A stretch of DNA of 64,000 nucleotides from JADJWR01 sp963847675 (GCA_963847675.1 CAWKAP010000009.1:1-64000), one strand, 5' to 3'; positions 35,185-43,386 are shown, counted from the stretch's first letter. Notes: generated from the sequence alone by a model not told the origin. Numbers and translations are program-made.

Positions 35185-35492
35185 GCGCCCGATCGGCGAT
35201 CGGGGGCACACGCCAACGGTTGATATATTCTCGATCCGCGCCCTGCGCTGCACCGGCAGCGGCAAGGCCGGACCCGCGAACCGCGGCGATCTTGCCTGCA
35301 ATGGCGAAATCGGGACGGGCGCGAGGCCCCGCGATCTTTAACCATTCACGCACGTGCAATAACCCCCCACATGGGTGAGACCGGCTAACCGGTGGCGGTA
35401 GTGGGCTTGCGACGCGACATCCACAATGATGGCAGGCGCTCAGCGCGGTCGATGCATCGGCCGGATCGCGCGCCCGGATTCCACTTGGCGAG
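35185..35492. other. Intergenic region upstream of sat
   Basis: About 310 bases between leftward sat and the rightward exporter gene. An AT-rich ATATATC stretch around 35220-35230 is a possible sat -10 region. The palindromic motif shared with soeA lies at 35367-35377. No gene is recognised. Confidence 0.4.
35367..35377 (-). promoter_or_regulatory. Third copy of the CACCCRYGTGG motif, upstream of sat
   Basis: On the minus strand this reads CACCCATGTGG within CTCACCCATGTGGG, nearly the same as CTCACCCACGTGGG upstream of soeA. It lies about 185 bases before the sat start. A shared operator for soeABC and sat is possible, though the distance is long. Confidence 0.35.
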
Positions 35493-36572
35493 ATGTCGCG
35501 CCGCGCCGCCGTCCCGGCGTATCGTCGAGCGCGCCGATCACCTGCATCTTCGACTTTACGGCGAGCGCTGACTGAGTTGATCACCCCGACCTTCCGAGAT
35601 GCCGGGCGCGCGACGGCCCGGGCAGGCCTGGCGGCGGCCGTTGCTGCGGGCATCCTTGCGCTCGCCCTCGGCGCGGATCCCGCGCTGGCGGCCGCCGAGG
35701 TGGCGTCGCCGCCCCAGGAGACGGCGCTGGCCTGGTGGATCTGGCCGCTGGCGCTGTTCGTGGTGTGCTTCTTCCTCGGCGTGGTCGCCGTGCCTGCCGG
35801 TGTCGGCGGAGGCGTGCTGTTCGTTCCCCTGGTCAGCGGCTTCTTTCCGTTTCACCTCGACTATGTGCGCGGCGCCGGCCTGCTGGTCGCGCTGTCGAGC
35901 GCGCTCGCTGCCGGGCCGTCGCTGCTGAGGGGTGGCCTGGCCGACATGCGGGTGGCGCTGCCGCTGGCGCTGGTCGCCTCCTTCAGTTCGATCCTCGGCG
36001 CACTGCTGGGACTGGCGCTGCCGGCTTCGGTCGTGCGCATTGCCCTCGGCATAGCCATACTGGGTATCGTTGCGGTGATGCTGCTCGCGCGCAAGTCGGA
36101 GCAGCCCGATGTCCCGCAGAGCGACCGGCTCGCTGAACTGCTCGGCATGAACGGCGTGTTCATCGACGGTGCCTCGGGCCAGGCCGTTCACTGGCGCCTG
36201 CACCGCACGCCGCAGGGCCTCGCGCTGTTCTTCGTGATCGGCGTGCTGGCCGGCATGTTCGGGCTGGGGGCCGGCTGGGCCAACGTGCCGGCGCTGAACC
36301 TCGTCATGGGGGCGCCGCTGAAGGTCGCGGCGGGATCGTCGAGCTTCATCCTTTCGCTGGTCGACTCGTCGGCGGCCTGGATCTACCTGAACAACGGCGC
36401 GGTGCTGCCGGTCATCGCGGCGCCGTCGGTGGTCGGCATGATGCTCGGCGCGAAGATCGGCGCTAGGCTGCTGACGGTGCTCAAGGCGTCGCTGGTCAGG
36501 CGGCTGGTGATCGGCATGCTGCTCTTTGCCGGGGGACGCGCGTTGCTGGTCGGACTGGGGATCGGGGGATGA
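35493..36572 (+). CDS. TauE/SafE-family sulfite exporter
   Basis: An integral membrane protein of up to 359 residues with the two-repeat TauE/SafE architecture. Each repeat has a Gly-rich turn: AVPAGVGGGVLFVPLVSGFF in the first and GMFGLGAGWANVPALNLVMG in the second, plus about eight helices. The family exports sulfite, sulfoacetate or related anions. The start is uncertain: ATG 35493 is in frame, but the segment before about residue 30 is Arg-rich and unlike the family, so a later TTG near 35576 is possible. It is followed by a DUF1634 partner with a 4-base overlap. Confidence 0.85.
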   Translation: MSRRAAVPAYRRARRSPASSTLRRALTELITPTFRDAGRATARAGLAAAVAAGILALALGADPALAAAEVASPPQETALAWWIWPLALFVVCFFLGVVAVPAGVGGGVLFVPLVSGFFPFHLDYVRGAGLLVALSSALAAGPSLLRGGLADMRVALPLALVASFSSILGALLGLALPASVVRIALGIAILGIVAVMLLARKSEQPDVPQSDRLAELLGMNGVFIDGASGQAVHWRLHRTPQGLALFFVIGVLAGMFGLGAGWANVPALNLVMGAPLKVAAGSSSFILSLVDSSAAWIYLNNGAVLPVIAAPSVVGMMLGAKIGARLLTVLKASLVRRLVIGMLLFAGGRALLVGLGIGG

Positions 36573-37009
36573 CGCAGGGCAACCCTTCGGGGACGGCGCC
36601 GAACCGGCCTCTCATCGCGCCGGAACAGCTGCGCTACGCGACGCTGTTGCAGTGGGGCGGCTGGACCGGGCTGGCATTGCTGGTGATCACGTTCATCGCC
36701 TACGTCGCCGGTCTGCTGCCGCGCCTGATCAGCGTCGATCAGCTGCCGCAGATGTGGCGCCTGCCGGCAGGCGAACTCCTGCGTGCGACGGGGCAGTCGC
36801 CGGGATGGGCGTGGGTGGGCCTGCTCGACCACGGGGACGTCCTGAACCTGCTGGGCATCGCCCTGCTGGCGGGCTGCTCGGTGGTGCCGCTGCTCGCGAT
36901 CGTGCCGACCTACCTTCGACGGGGTGACCGCATCTTCGCGGCGCTGTGCGTGCTGGAGGTGGCGGTGCTGGCGCTGGCGGCATCGGGGCTGATCACCGCA
37001 GGGCATTGA
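36569..37009 (+). CDS. DUF1634 membrane protein, partner of the TauE/SafE exporter
   Basis: A 146-residue protein with three hydrophobic helices (WTGLALLVITFIAYVAG, LLGIALLAGCSVVPLLAIVP and ALCVLEVAVLALAAS). DUF1634 genes are very often found directly after TauE/SafE genes, as here with an ATGA overlap. A role as small subunit or regulator of the exporter is the usual inference. The pair would protect the cell from sulfite made by SoxB-dependent or thiol-dependent routes. Confidence 0.85.
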   Translation: MTQGNPSGTAPNRPLIAPEQLRYATLLQWGGWTGLALLVITFIAYVAGLLPRLISVDQLPQMWRLPAGELLRATGQSPGWAWVGLLDHGDVLNLLGIALLAGCSVVPLLAIVPTYLRRGDRIFAALCVLEVAVLALAASGLITAGH

Positions 37010-37107
37010 CGATGACGCCAGGTCTCGGGCAGCCGGCGAGGTGGCACGCAGGCATCCGCGCTCCCGGGCGGCGCGCGGCGCCTGCCTGACCGCGGACGTC
37101 GCGCCTC

Positions 37108-38580
37108 ATGTCGCCGCTGCTCAGCCTGGCCCGCGCCGCGCAACTGGTCGGCGTTTCGCGCGGCGTGCTGCAGAAGATGGTGCGCAACGGGGAACTGGAT
37201 ACCGGCGACGGCCTGGTCACCGTCGACGAACTGCGCCGCGCCTTTCCGGCGGCGGCGCTCGAGGATGCCGGTGCACTGGAGCGCGTCAACGAGATCCGCG
37301 AGGCGTCGTTCGGCAGGCGCGTGCGCGAACGCATGCTGCCGTCGCAGGAAGTGCTCGCGCAGCGGCTGTTCGCGCAGAGCCAGGAAGTGGCGGACCTGCG
37401 CCGCTTCCTCAATGCGTATCACGCGCTGGCGGTGGACAACGAGCGCCGCCTGCGGGAACTGGCGCTGGCGCGCGACGACGGCGCGCTGCGGGCGCTGGCG
37501 GACGAGATGCAGGCCGGGCTGCGGCGCGCGCTGAGCACCGAACCGGCGGAGGCGATGGACGCGATGGTCAACATGCTCAACGTGATCTCCGCGCAGGTGA
37601 CGGTGCGCCCGAGCGGGCGCCAGTTCCTGCTCGAAGGCAACGACTCGATCCTGCAGGCCGGACTGAAGGCCGGGCTGCGCTTCAGTTACGGCTGCGGCAC
37701 GGGCACCTGCGGGCTGTGCAAGGCGCGCGTGGTCAGTGGCGAGGTGCGCCCGATGCAGCACTCCGACTACGCGCTCTCCGAACTGGAAAAGCAGCAGGGC
37801 TACGCGCTTCTTTGCACGCACACGGCGGTCAGCGACGTGGTCGTCGAAACGCTCGAGGCGCGCGGCCCGGCCGACATTCCCGAGCAGACGCTGATGACCA
37901 CGGTGCGTGCGGTCAGCGACCTCGGCCCGAACGTCCGCCTGCTGCACCTGCAGACGCCGCGCACCAACCGGCTGCGCTTCCTGGCCGGCCAGTCCGTCAC
38001 GCTCGGCGTGGCGACGGCGCACGGCGACCTGTCGCAGGTGCTGCCGCTGGCCAGTTGCCCGTGCGACGAACGCAACCTGCACTTCCACGTGCCGCGCGAT
38101 GCGCAGGCGCCGCTGGGGTCGCTGCTCTTCGGCGACGGCCTGCGCAGTGGCCAGACGGTCAGCGTGTGCGGGCCGTCCGGAGATTTCGTGCTCGATGCGC
38201 AGAGCGAGCGTCCGCTGCTGCTGGTCGCCTGCGACACGGGCTTCGGTCCGGTCAAGAGCCTGATCGAACACGCGATCGCCAGCGAACAGGCCGAGTCCTT
38301 CGCGCTTTACTGGCTGGCCCGCGAACCCGACGGGCATTATCTGGCGAACCAGTGTCGCGCCTGGGCGGCGGCGTTCGACCAGTTCTTCTATGCGCCACTG
38401 GTCGAAGCGGACCCGGGCGCAGGCGCGACCAAGGTGCTCGATGCGATCCGCGAATCGGGTGCCGGGGTTGCGCAATGCGACGTCTTTGTCGCCGGCCCGG
38501 CGTCGTTCGTCGAGCCGGCGGTTCAGGGGCTGCTGGCGGCCGGAGCGCAGCCGGAACTGACGCGCAGCCTGATCGTATGA
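37108..38580 (+). CDS. HTH - [2Fe-2S] ferredoxin - flavin reductase fusion
   Basis: A 490-residue multidomain protein. Residues ~5-52 (SLARAAQLVGVSRGVLQKMV, then VTVDELRRAF) look like a MerR/excisionase-type helix-turn-helix. A helical, probably coiled-coil linker follows to ~155. Residues ~160-255 are a plant-type [2Fe-2S] ferredoxin (YGCGTGTCGLCKARV, with the last Cys in LLCTH). The rest is a ferredoxin reductase module: FAD-binding with RFLAGQSVTL, and NAD-binding with LLLVACDTGFGPVKSLIEHA. The reductase half resembles CDP-glucoseen-reductase-type enzymes. An HTH joined to a reductase is unusual and suggests redox-linked control. It lies upstream of a Rieske protein and cysG. Confidence 0.85.
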   Translation: MSPLLSLARAAQLVGVSRGVLQKMVRNGELDTGDGLVTVDELRRAFPAAALEDAGALERVNEIREASFGRRVRERMLPSQEVLAQRLFAQSQEVADLRRFLNAYHALAVDNERRLRELALARDDGALRALADEMQAGLRRALSTEPAEAMDAMVNMLNVISAQVTVRPSGRQFLLEGNDSILQAGLKAGLRFSYGCGTGTCGLCKARVVSGEVRPMQHSDYALSELEKQQGYALLCTHTAVSDVVVETLEARGPADIPEQTLMTTVRAVSDLGPNVRLLHLQTPRTNRLRFLAGQSVTLGVATAHGDLSQVLPLASCPCDERNLHFHVPRDAQAPLGSLLFGDGLRSGQTVSVCGPSGDFVLDAQSERPLLLVACDTGFGPVKSLIEHAIASEQAESFALYWLAREPDGHYLANQCRAWAAAFDQFFYAPLVEADPGAGATKVLDAIRESGAGVAQCDVFVAGPASFVEPAVQGLLAAGAQPELTRSLIV

Positions 38581-38652
38581 GAAACGTTGACCGCTCCCGC
38601 GCGGGCGAGCCCTGGCGCCCGTCCCGAATTCCTTTCCGAGGACACGACTGAC

Positions 38653-39279
38653 ATGAGCGATGCACTGAATTTCCTGGTCAAGGCGCGGCCCGACGCGATG
38701 GGCCACTACTTCAAGTTCCTGAAGGAAACGGGCAAGCACCTCGACCCCAAGACGCGCAACCTGATCTCGGTGATCACCAAGGTGCACGCGCAGACCGAGC
38801 GCGGTTTGCGCCAGTACCTGTCGCGTGCCTTGCGCGAAGGCTGCACGCCGGCCGAGGTGCTCGACGCGCTGCTGATGGCTTTCCCGGCACTGGGACTGGC
38901 CAAGATCGTCTGGGCGGTCGACATCATCATCGACATGGACCTGCCCGAGTTCCAGCCCGAGAAGCTCGGCTTCGAGGGGGAATGGCACGACGTGATGGCC
39001 GCCGGCGAGCTCGAGGTCGGCGCCACGAAGCGCGTCGACCGCGACGGCCGCGGGCTGTTCGTGCACCGCACGACCGAAGAGTTCCGCGTCTACGACAGCC
39101 GCTGCCCGCACCAGACCACCAACATCCCGCACCTGGCGCTCGAAGGCACGCGGCTCACCTGCCCGAAGCACGAATGGGCGTTCGACATCACCACCGGCGC
39201 CTGCGTCGCCAAGGGCTCGACGCCGCTGAAGCGCTGGAAGTCGAAGGTCGAGAACGGGCGCGTGCTGGCGTACTGGTAG
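38653..39279 (+). CDS. Carboxymuconolactone-decarboxylase-like - Rieske fusion
   Basis: A 208-residue protein in two parts. Residues 1-100 are helical and resemble the AhpD/carboxymuconolactone decarboxylase fold (DPKTRNLISVITKVHAQTER, then EGCTPAEVLDALLMAFPALG), but the usual Cys-x2-Cys pair is not present. Residues ~110-208 are a Rieske [2Fe-2S] domain with SRCPHQTTN and LTCPKHEWAFD ligands. It would accept electrons from the reductase encoded just upstream. No terminal oxygenase subunit is adjacent, so the acceptor is unknown. Confidence 0.85.
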   Translation: MSDALNFLVKARPDAMGHYFKFLKETGKHLDPKTRNLISVITKVHAQTERGLRQYLSRALREGCTPAEVLDALLMAFPALGLAKIVWAVDIIIDMDLPEFQPEKLGFEGEWHDVMAAGELEVGATKRVDRDGRGLFVHRTTEEFRVYDSRCPHQTTNIPHLALEGTRLTCPKHEWAFDITTGACVAKGSTPLKRWKSKVENGRVLAYW

Positions 39280-39310
39280 CGCTCGTCTGCACGAAACGGA
39301 TCCCGGTGCC

Positions 39311-40729
39311 ATGGAATACCTGCCCATCTTCCTGAACCTCAAGGGCCGGCCGTGCGCCGTCATCGGCGGCGGCGACGTGGCGGCGCGCAAGGTCGTGCTG
39401 CTGCTGGAGGCCGGCGCGCAGGTCACGGTCACGTCTCCGGAGTTGTGCGAGCCGCTCGCCGAACTCGCCGGCAGCGGCCGCATCGCCCATCGGGCCGAGG
39501 CGTTCTCGCCCGCCGCGCTGGAGGGGGTCGCCGTCGTGATCGCCGCCACCGACGACCGCGCCGTCAACGCCGAGGTATCGCGGCTCGCCCAGGCGCAGCG
39601 CATCCCGGTCAACGTGGTCGACGATCCGGAGCTGTGCTCGTTCATCCTGCCGGCGATCGTCGACCGTTCGCCGGTGGTGATCGCGGTGTCCACCGGCGGC
39701 GCCTCGCCGGTGCTGGCACGCCTGCTGCGTGCCCATCTGGAAACGCTGATCCCGGCGGCCTACGGTGAACTGGCGCGGCTGGCGCAGCGCTTTCGCGATC
39801 GCGTCAAGCGCGCCTTGCCGCAGCCGCAGCGCCGGCCGTTCTGGGAGCGCGTCTACCACGGGCCGATCGCCGAACTGGTCTTCTCCGGACGGCTGCCGCA
39901 GGCCGAACAGGCGCTGGCGCAGGCGGTCGAGGACACGGCGAGGAGCGGGCCTGCGCCGGGCGAGGTCTACCTGGTCGGCGCGGGTCCCGGCAACCCCGAC
40001 CTGCTGACGTTCGCGGCACTGCGGCTGATGCAGCAGGCCGACGTCGTCCTGTACGACAACCTGGTGTCGCCCGGGATCCTCGAGCGCTGCCGGCGCGACG
40101 CGGAACGCGTCTATGTCGGCAAGCAGCGGGCCAATCACACGATGCGGCAGGAGGAGATCAACGCGCTGCTGGTCAAGCTGGCTCGCGAGGGCAAGCGCGT
40201 GCTGCGGCTGAAGGGCGGCGATCCGTACGTGTTCGGCCGCGGCGGCGAGGAGATCGAGACGCTGGCCGCCTGCGGCGTGCGCTTCCAGGTCGTGCCCGGG
40301 GTCACCGCCGCGTGCGGCGTCGCCGCCTACGCCGGCATCCCGCTGACGCACCGCGACTATGCGCAGTCGTGCGTCCTGGTGACCGGGCACCTGAAGGACG
40401 GCACGATGAACCTCGACTGGCACGGACTGGCCCGGCCGCGCCAGACGGTGGTCGTCTACATGGGCCTGCTCGGCCTGCAGAAGCTGTGCGACGCGCTGAT
40501 CGAGCACGGCATGCCGCCCGACATGCCGGCGGCGGTCGTGCAGCAGGCGACGATGCCGCAGCAGCGCGTGGTGACCGGAACGCTGGCCGACCTGCCGGGG
40601 CGCGTCGAGGCCGCCGGACTGCGGCCGCCGACGCTGGTCATCGTCGGTGACGTGGTCAGGCTGCGCGACACGCTCAACTGGTACGAGATCGGCAGCAACG
40701 CGGCCGAGGTCGCGGCGCTGGAACCCTGA
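39311..40729 (+). CDS. cysG: Sirohaem synthase CysG (trifunctional)
   Basis: A 472-residue fusion enzyme. The N-terminal half is the NAD-dependent precorrin-2 dehydrogenase and ferrochelatase (CAVIGGGDVAARKVVLLLEA, then VVDDPELCSFILPAIV). The C-terminal half, from EVYLVGAGPGNPDLLTFAAL, is uroporphyrinogen-III methyltransferase, with RLKGGDPYVFGRGGEEIE and the GVTAACGVAAYAGIPLTHRD loop. Together they convert uroporphyrinogen III to sirohaem, the cofactor of sulfite and nitrite reductases. No sirohaem sulfite reductase is in the window, so the user gene is elsewhere. The gene follows the Rieske fusion by 31 bases and is probably in its operon. Confidence 0.97.
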   Translation: MEYLPIFLNLKGRPCAVIGGGDVAARKVVLLLEAGAQVTVTSPELCEPLAELAGSGRIAHRAEAFSPAALEGVAVVIAATDDRAVNAEVSRLAQAQRIPVNVVDDPELCSFILPAIVDRSPVVIAVSTGGASPVLARLLRAHLETLIPAAYGELARLAQRFRDRVKRALPQPQRRPFWERVYHGPIAELVFSGRLPQAEQALAQAVEDTARSGPAPGEVYLVGAGPGNPDLLTFAALRLMQQADVVLYDNLVSPGILERCRRDAERVYVGKQRANHTMRQEEINALLVKLAREGKRVLRLKGGDPYVFGRGGEEIETLAACGVRFQVVPGVTAACGVAAYAGIPLTHRDYAQSCVLVTGHLKDGTMNLDWHGLARPRQTVVVYMGLLGLQKLCDALIEHGMPPDMPAAVVQQATMPQQRVVTGTLADLPGRVEAAGLRPPTLVIVGDVVRLRDTLNWYEIGSNAAEVAALEP

Positions 40730-40744
40730 TCGGCAAGGGGCGGC

Positions 40745-41827
40745 TCAGGTGGTCGAGGCGAGGCGGGCCGCGTGCTCGGTGAGCGCGGCCTGCCCGCCGC
40801 GCCGCCATTGCGCCAGCAAGTCCGAGGCCACGTCGAGCCATGCCCGGCGCCCATGCTGCGCCGCGCGGCCGACCCGGTCGCGGTCGACGGTGCGAAGTTC
40901 GGCGCGGTACGCCGCGGCGAGTTCGGGCGCGAGCAGGCGGCGCAGCCCATCGAAGCCGGCGATCCAGAATGAAAGCGAAGCGTCGGCGTGCCGCTCGACG
41001 AGCCTCGGCAGCGTCACCAGGCAATCGGCGAGCAGGTCGCGCACCGCGCGCACCAGCAATTCGGTGCGGCGGTCTTCGACGCCGGCCAGCATGCGCTCCC
41101 AGTCGGCTCCGAGCAGCGATCCGGCCTGCAGTTCGCCAAGCTCGTGCAGGACGAGCGTCTCGACTTCACCGTGCGCCATTCGTTCGACCGTTGCCGCGGC
41201 ATCGTCGGGATCGCCGTAGCCGCGCAGCGCTGCGGCGAAGGCGTTGTCCGGCGAGCGGCGGGCCGCCTCGGCGCGCGTCCACAGCCAGCGGCGCAAGGCA
41301 TCGAGGCGGATCAGCACGGTCGCACCGCGGCTGGCCGCTGGAGGCGCGACGAAACCGCGCGCCAGTTCCTCGCCGGCGACGATGACGCGGGCGCCGTCGC
41401 GCACCTCGTCGGCGAGCCGCTGCGCCAGGCAGAACACCGGGGCGCCGAACAGTCCGATACCGGCGCCGTAGACGAGGCCTTCGGTGGCCAGATGGCGGTT
41501 GGCCTCAGCGTCGTCGAACGGATCGATCCCGCCCCCGATCGGAAGCCTCCCGTACGAGGACTGCGCGTCGCGCATCTCTTCCCAGCGCTGCTCGTGGCGC
41601 GAAACCCATTCGGCGAGCAGCGCGCGATCCGGCGCATTGCCGGCGGGCGCGCGCGAGGCCCAGCGAAAGTACTCGCGCATCCCGAGCAGGTAGGTGCACA
41701 GCGATTTCTCGCGCGCGTGATGCGCATCGGCGAGGTCGCAGTTGCGCTGCACCGCCTCGATCAGCGCCGGGCGGTCGACGGCGCCGGCGCGAAGCCGCGG
41801 TTCAGTCGACGTAGCGTTTGCTGGCAC
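40745..41827 (-). CDS. Conserved hypothetical protein convergent with cysG
   Basis: A 360-residue cytoplasmic, largely helical protein. It has no signal peptide, membrane helix or metal motif. Recognisable stretches are REKSLCTYLLGMREYFRWAS near residue 40 and YGRLPIGGGIDPFDDAEANR near residue 92. The latter looks like a conserved loop. The family is not recognised with confidence. Its stop lies 15 bases from the cysG stop, and its start overlaps the S24-like gene by 26 bases, so those two are co-transcribed. Confidence 0.7.
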   Translation of the reverse strand: MPANATSTEPRLRAGAVDRPALIEAVQRNCDLADAHHAREKSLCTYLLGMREYFRWASRAPAGNAPDRALLAEWVSRHEQRWEEMRDAQSSYGRLPIGGGIDPFDDAEANRHLATEGLVYGAGIGLFGAPVFCLAQRLADEVRDGARVIVAGEELARGFVAPPAASRGATVLIRLDALRRWLWTRAEAARRSPDNAFAAALRGYGDPDDAAATVERMAHGEVETLVLHELGELQAGSLLGADWERMLAGVEDRRTELLVRAVRDLLADCLVTLPRLVERHADASLSFWIAGFDGLRRLLAPELAAAYRAELRTVDRDRVGRAAQHGRRAWLDVASDLLAQWRRGGQAALTEHAARLASTT

Positions 41828-42176
41828 GCCGCTGTCCCGGACGGCTTTTCTGGATGATCACGCCGCGCACTGCGCCGAGGTCGGTCAGCTCGATCTCCGC
41901 ATAGCGCGGGTTGAGCGCCTGCAGGCACCAGCCGTCGTCCCGCTGCCGCAGGCGGCGAAACACCCAGTCGTCGTCGCAGAAGGCCAGCACGTAGGCGCCG
42001 TCGGCGGCGAGTCCATCGGGTTCGATGATGACGATGTCGCCATGCTCGAACTCGGGCTCCATCGAGTCGCCGAGCACCATCAGCGCGAACGATTCGGCGC
42101 CGCTGCAACCGTCGTCTGCTGCAGCCGTCACGCGGATCGGGAAGCTGCGGCGCGATGGGCTGCGCTCGTCTGTCAT
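41802..42176 (-). CDS. S24/LexA-like peptidase-fold protein without HTH, catalytic Lys missing
   Basis: A 124-residue protein with the signal-peptidase-like S24 fold of LexA and UmuD. The nucleophile loop is VLGDSMEPEFEHGDIVII, including the catalytic Ser. The strand that normally carries the general-base Lys (VKRL in LexA) reads DDWVFRRLRQ, so Lys is replaced by Arg. There is no DNA-binding domain. The replacement suggests either an inactive peptidase fold or a regulator that needs no self-cleavage. ATG 42176 is the first family-like Met. Confidence 0.82.
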   Translation of the reverse strand: MTDERSPSRRSFPIRVTAAADDGCSGAESFALMVLGDSMEPEFEHGDIVIIEPDGLAADGAYVLAFCDDDWVFRRLRQRDDGWCLQALNPRYAEIELTDLGAVRGVIIQKSRPGQRRASKRYVD

Positions 42177-42300
42177 CGGCGGAGTCGGCTCAGGCGGGGT
42201 TCGTCGCGGCACGTGTCGCACGGCGGGCGTTCGCGAGCCCGACCGGAAGCTGACCGGAAATCGCTGCGCGCATGCCGCGCTTCGGTGCACTCATTCTGCG

Positions 42301-42318
42301 AGCGGCCGCGCGGCCGCT
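42301..42318. repeat. Perfect 18-base palindrome upstream of tusA
   Basis: AGCGGCCGCGCGGCCGCT reads the same on both strands. A second perfect palindrome (CGATGCGCGCATCG) lies 48 bases on at 42367-42380. Both are in the 280-base divergent gap between the S24-like gene and tusA. They could be operators or just GC-rich chance symmetry. Confidence 0.35.
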
Positions 42319-42456
42319 GAATCACCCATGCGGGTAGCCGCTGCCACGCCTTCGGAGCCGATGCGCCGATGCGCGCATCGCATGTGCGACTGGTTAGACT
42401 CTCGGCATCCGGTGCCGCCCTGACAGGCGGCCAACGCCGACAAAGGGAGACGCCAG

Positions 42457-42684
42457 GTGAATTTCGACAAGGAACTCGACGCACGCGGGCTGGCTTGCCC
42501 GCTGCCCATCGTCAAGACACGCAAGGCGCTGAACGAACTGGCCAGCGGCCAGGTGCTGAAGGTGACCGCAACCGATTCCGGCTCGGTGGCCGACATGAAG
42601 GCCTTCTCCGAGCAGACGGGCAACGAATTGCTGTCCTCCGCGCAGGAAGGCAACCTCTACGTCTTCTATCTGAAGCGCCGCTAG
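42457..42684 (+). CDS. tusA: TusA-family sulfur carrier
   Basis: A 75-residue sulfur transferase from a GTG at 42457 behind AGGGAGA. The signature DARGLACPLPIVKTRKAL carries the persulfide-bearing Cys14 in the CPxP motif. TusA shuttles sulfane sulfur in the cytoplasm. In sulfur oxidisers it is commonly encoded with DsrE-type proteins and passes sulfur between rhodanese, DsrE and DsrC or heterodisulfide-reductase-like partners. The dsrE2-like gene follows 76 bases later. Confidence 0.93.
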   Translation: MNFDKELDARGLACPLPIVKTRKALNELASGQVLKVTATDSGSVADMKAFSEQTGNELLSSAQEGNLYVFYLKRR

Positions 42685-42760
42685 CCGCGCCACGCGGCGA
42701 GGCACCGCGCCGTCGCGGAAGTGCCGCGCGGAGAGAAACTTGCTGTCAGGGGAGGAACGC

Positions 42761-43231
42761 ATGACCACGAAGAAAATGGCGTTGATCGCCACCAAGGGAA
42801 CGCTGGATTGGGCGTACCCGCCGTTCATCCTCGCGTCGACTGCCGCCTCGCTGGGGTGGGAGGTCCAGGTCTTCTTCACCTTCTACGGTCTGACGCTGCT
42901 GCGCAAGGACATGTCGGGGATCAAGATCAGCCCGGTGGCCAACCCGGCGATGCCGATGCCGGTGCCGATGCCGGTGCTGGTGCAGGTGCTGCCCGGCATG
43001 GAATCGATGGCGACGATGATGATGAGGAACAAGATGAAGTCCAAGGGCGTCGCCTCGCTCGAGGACCTGCGCAACATCTGCATCGAGGCCGACGTGAAGC
43101 TGATCGCCTGCCAGATGACGGTCGACCTGTTCGAGTTCGACAAGAAGGACTTCATCCCGCAGGCCGAGTTCGGCGGCGCCGCGACCTTCCTCGGTTTCGC
43201 CGGCGACACCGACGTCTGCCTGTACATCTAG
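42761..43231 (+). CDS. DsrE2-like sulfurtransferase-family protein
   Basis: A 156-residue protein of the DsrE/F fold, DsrE2 group, behind a GGAGG site. The N-terminal strand ALIATKGTLDWAYPPFILAS, the FTFYGLTLLRKD loop and the Met/Pro-rich segment after it (NPAMPMPVPMPVLVQ) are typical. The active-site region is KLIACQMTVDLFEF, where the Cys is the likely sulfur-binding residue. The hydrophobic Met-rich stretch may contact the membrane. With TusA it probably handles sulfane sulfur left by an incomplete Sox pathway. Confidence 0.9.
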   Translation: MTTKKMALIATKGTLDWAYPPFILASTAASLGWEVQVFFTFYGLTLLRKDMSGIKISPVANPAMPMPVPMPVLVQVLPGMESMATMMMRNKMKSKGVASLEDLRNICIEADVKLIACQMTVDLFEFDKKDFIPQAEFGGAATFLGFAGDTDVCLYI

Positions 43232-43288
43232 TCGTCTACGGGTTTTTCCGGAAGGGGATCTCGCTTCCGCCTCCTAAGGGCGGTCCCG

Positions 43289-43328
43289 TATAACCCTTTG
43301 GAAGTGGTTCATTCCACGACGTGGAATG
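43289..43328 (+). promoter_or_regulatory. Candidate sox promoter -10 and palindromic operator
   Basis: TATAAC at 43289-43294 is a plausible -10, though the -35 (TTCCGC) is weak. Just downstream, CATTCCACG and CGTGGAATG form a perfect inverted repeat around a central A at 43310-43328, about 60 bases before soxY. The position near the transcription start suits a repressor such as the ArsR-type SoxR known in other Sox systems. No such gene is in this window. Confidence 0.45.
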
Positions 43329-43386
43329 GTTAAATCCCGGTTCGCAGCGAACTGAAAGCGTCAACAGGAGACGCAAGGAGACCCCG

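Noticed and set aside
36910..39693. 927-codon leftward frame opposite the HTH-reductase, Rieske and cysG genes
   Set aside because: Antisense shadow of three well-supported genes; its composition is Arg/Gln/His-rich with no motif.
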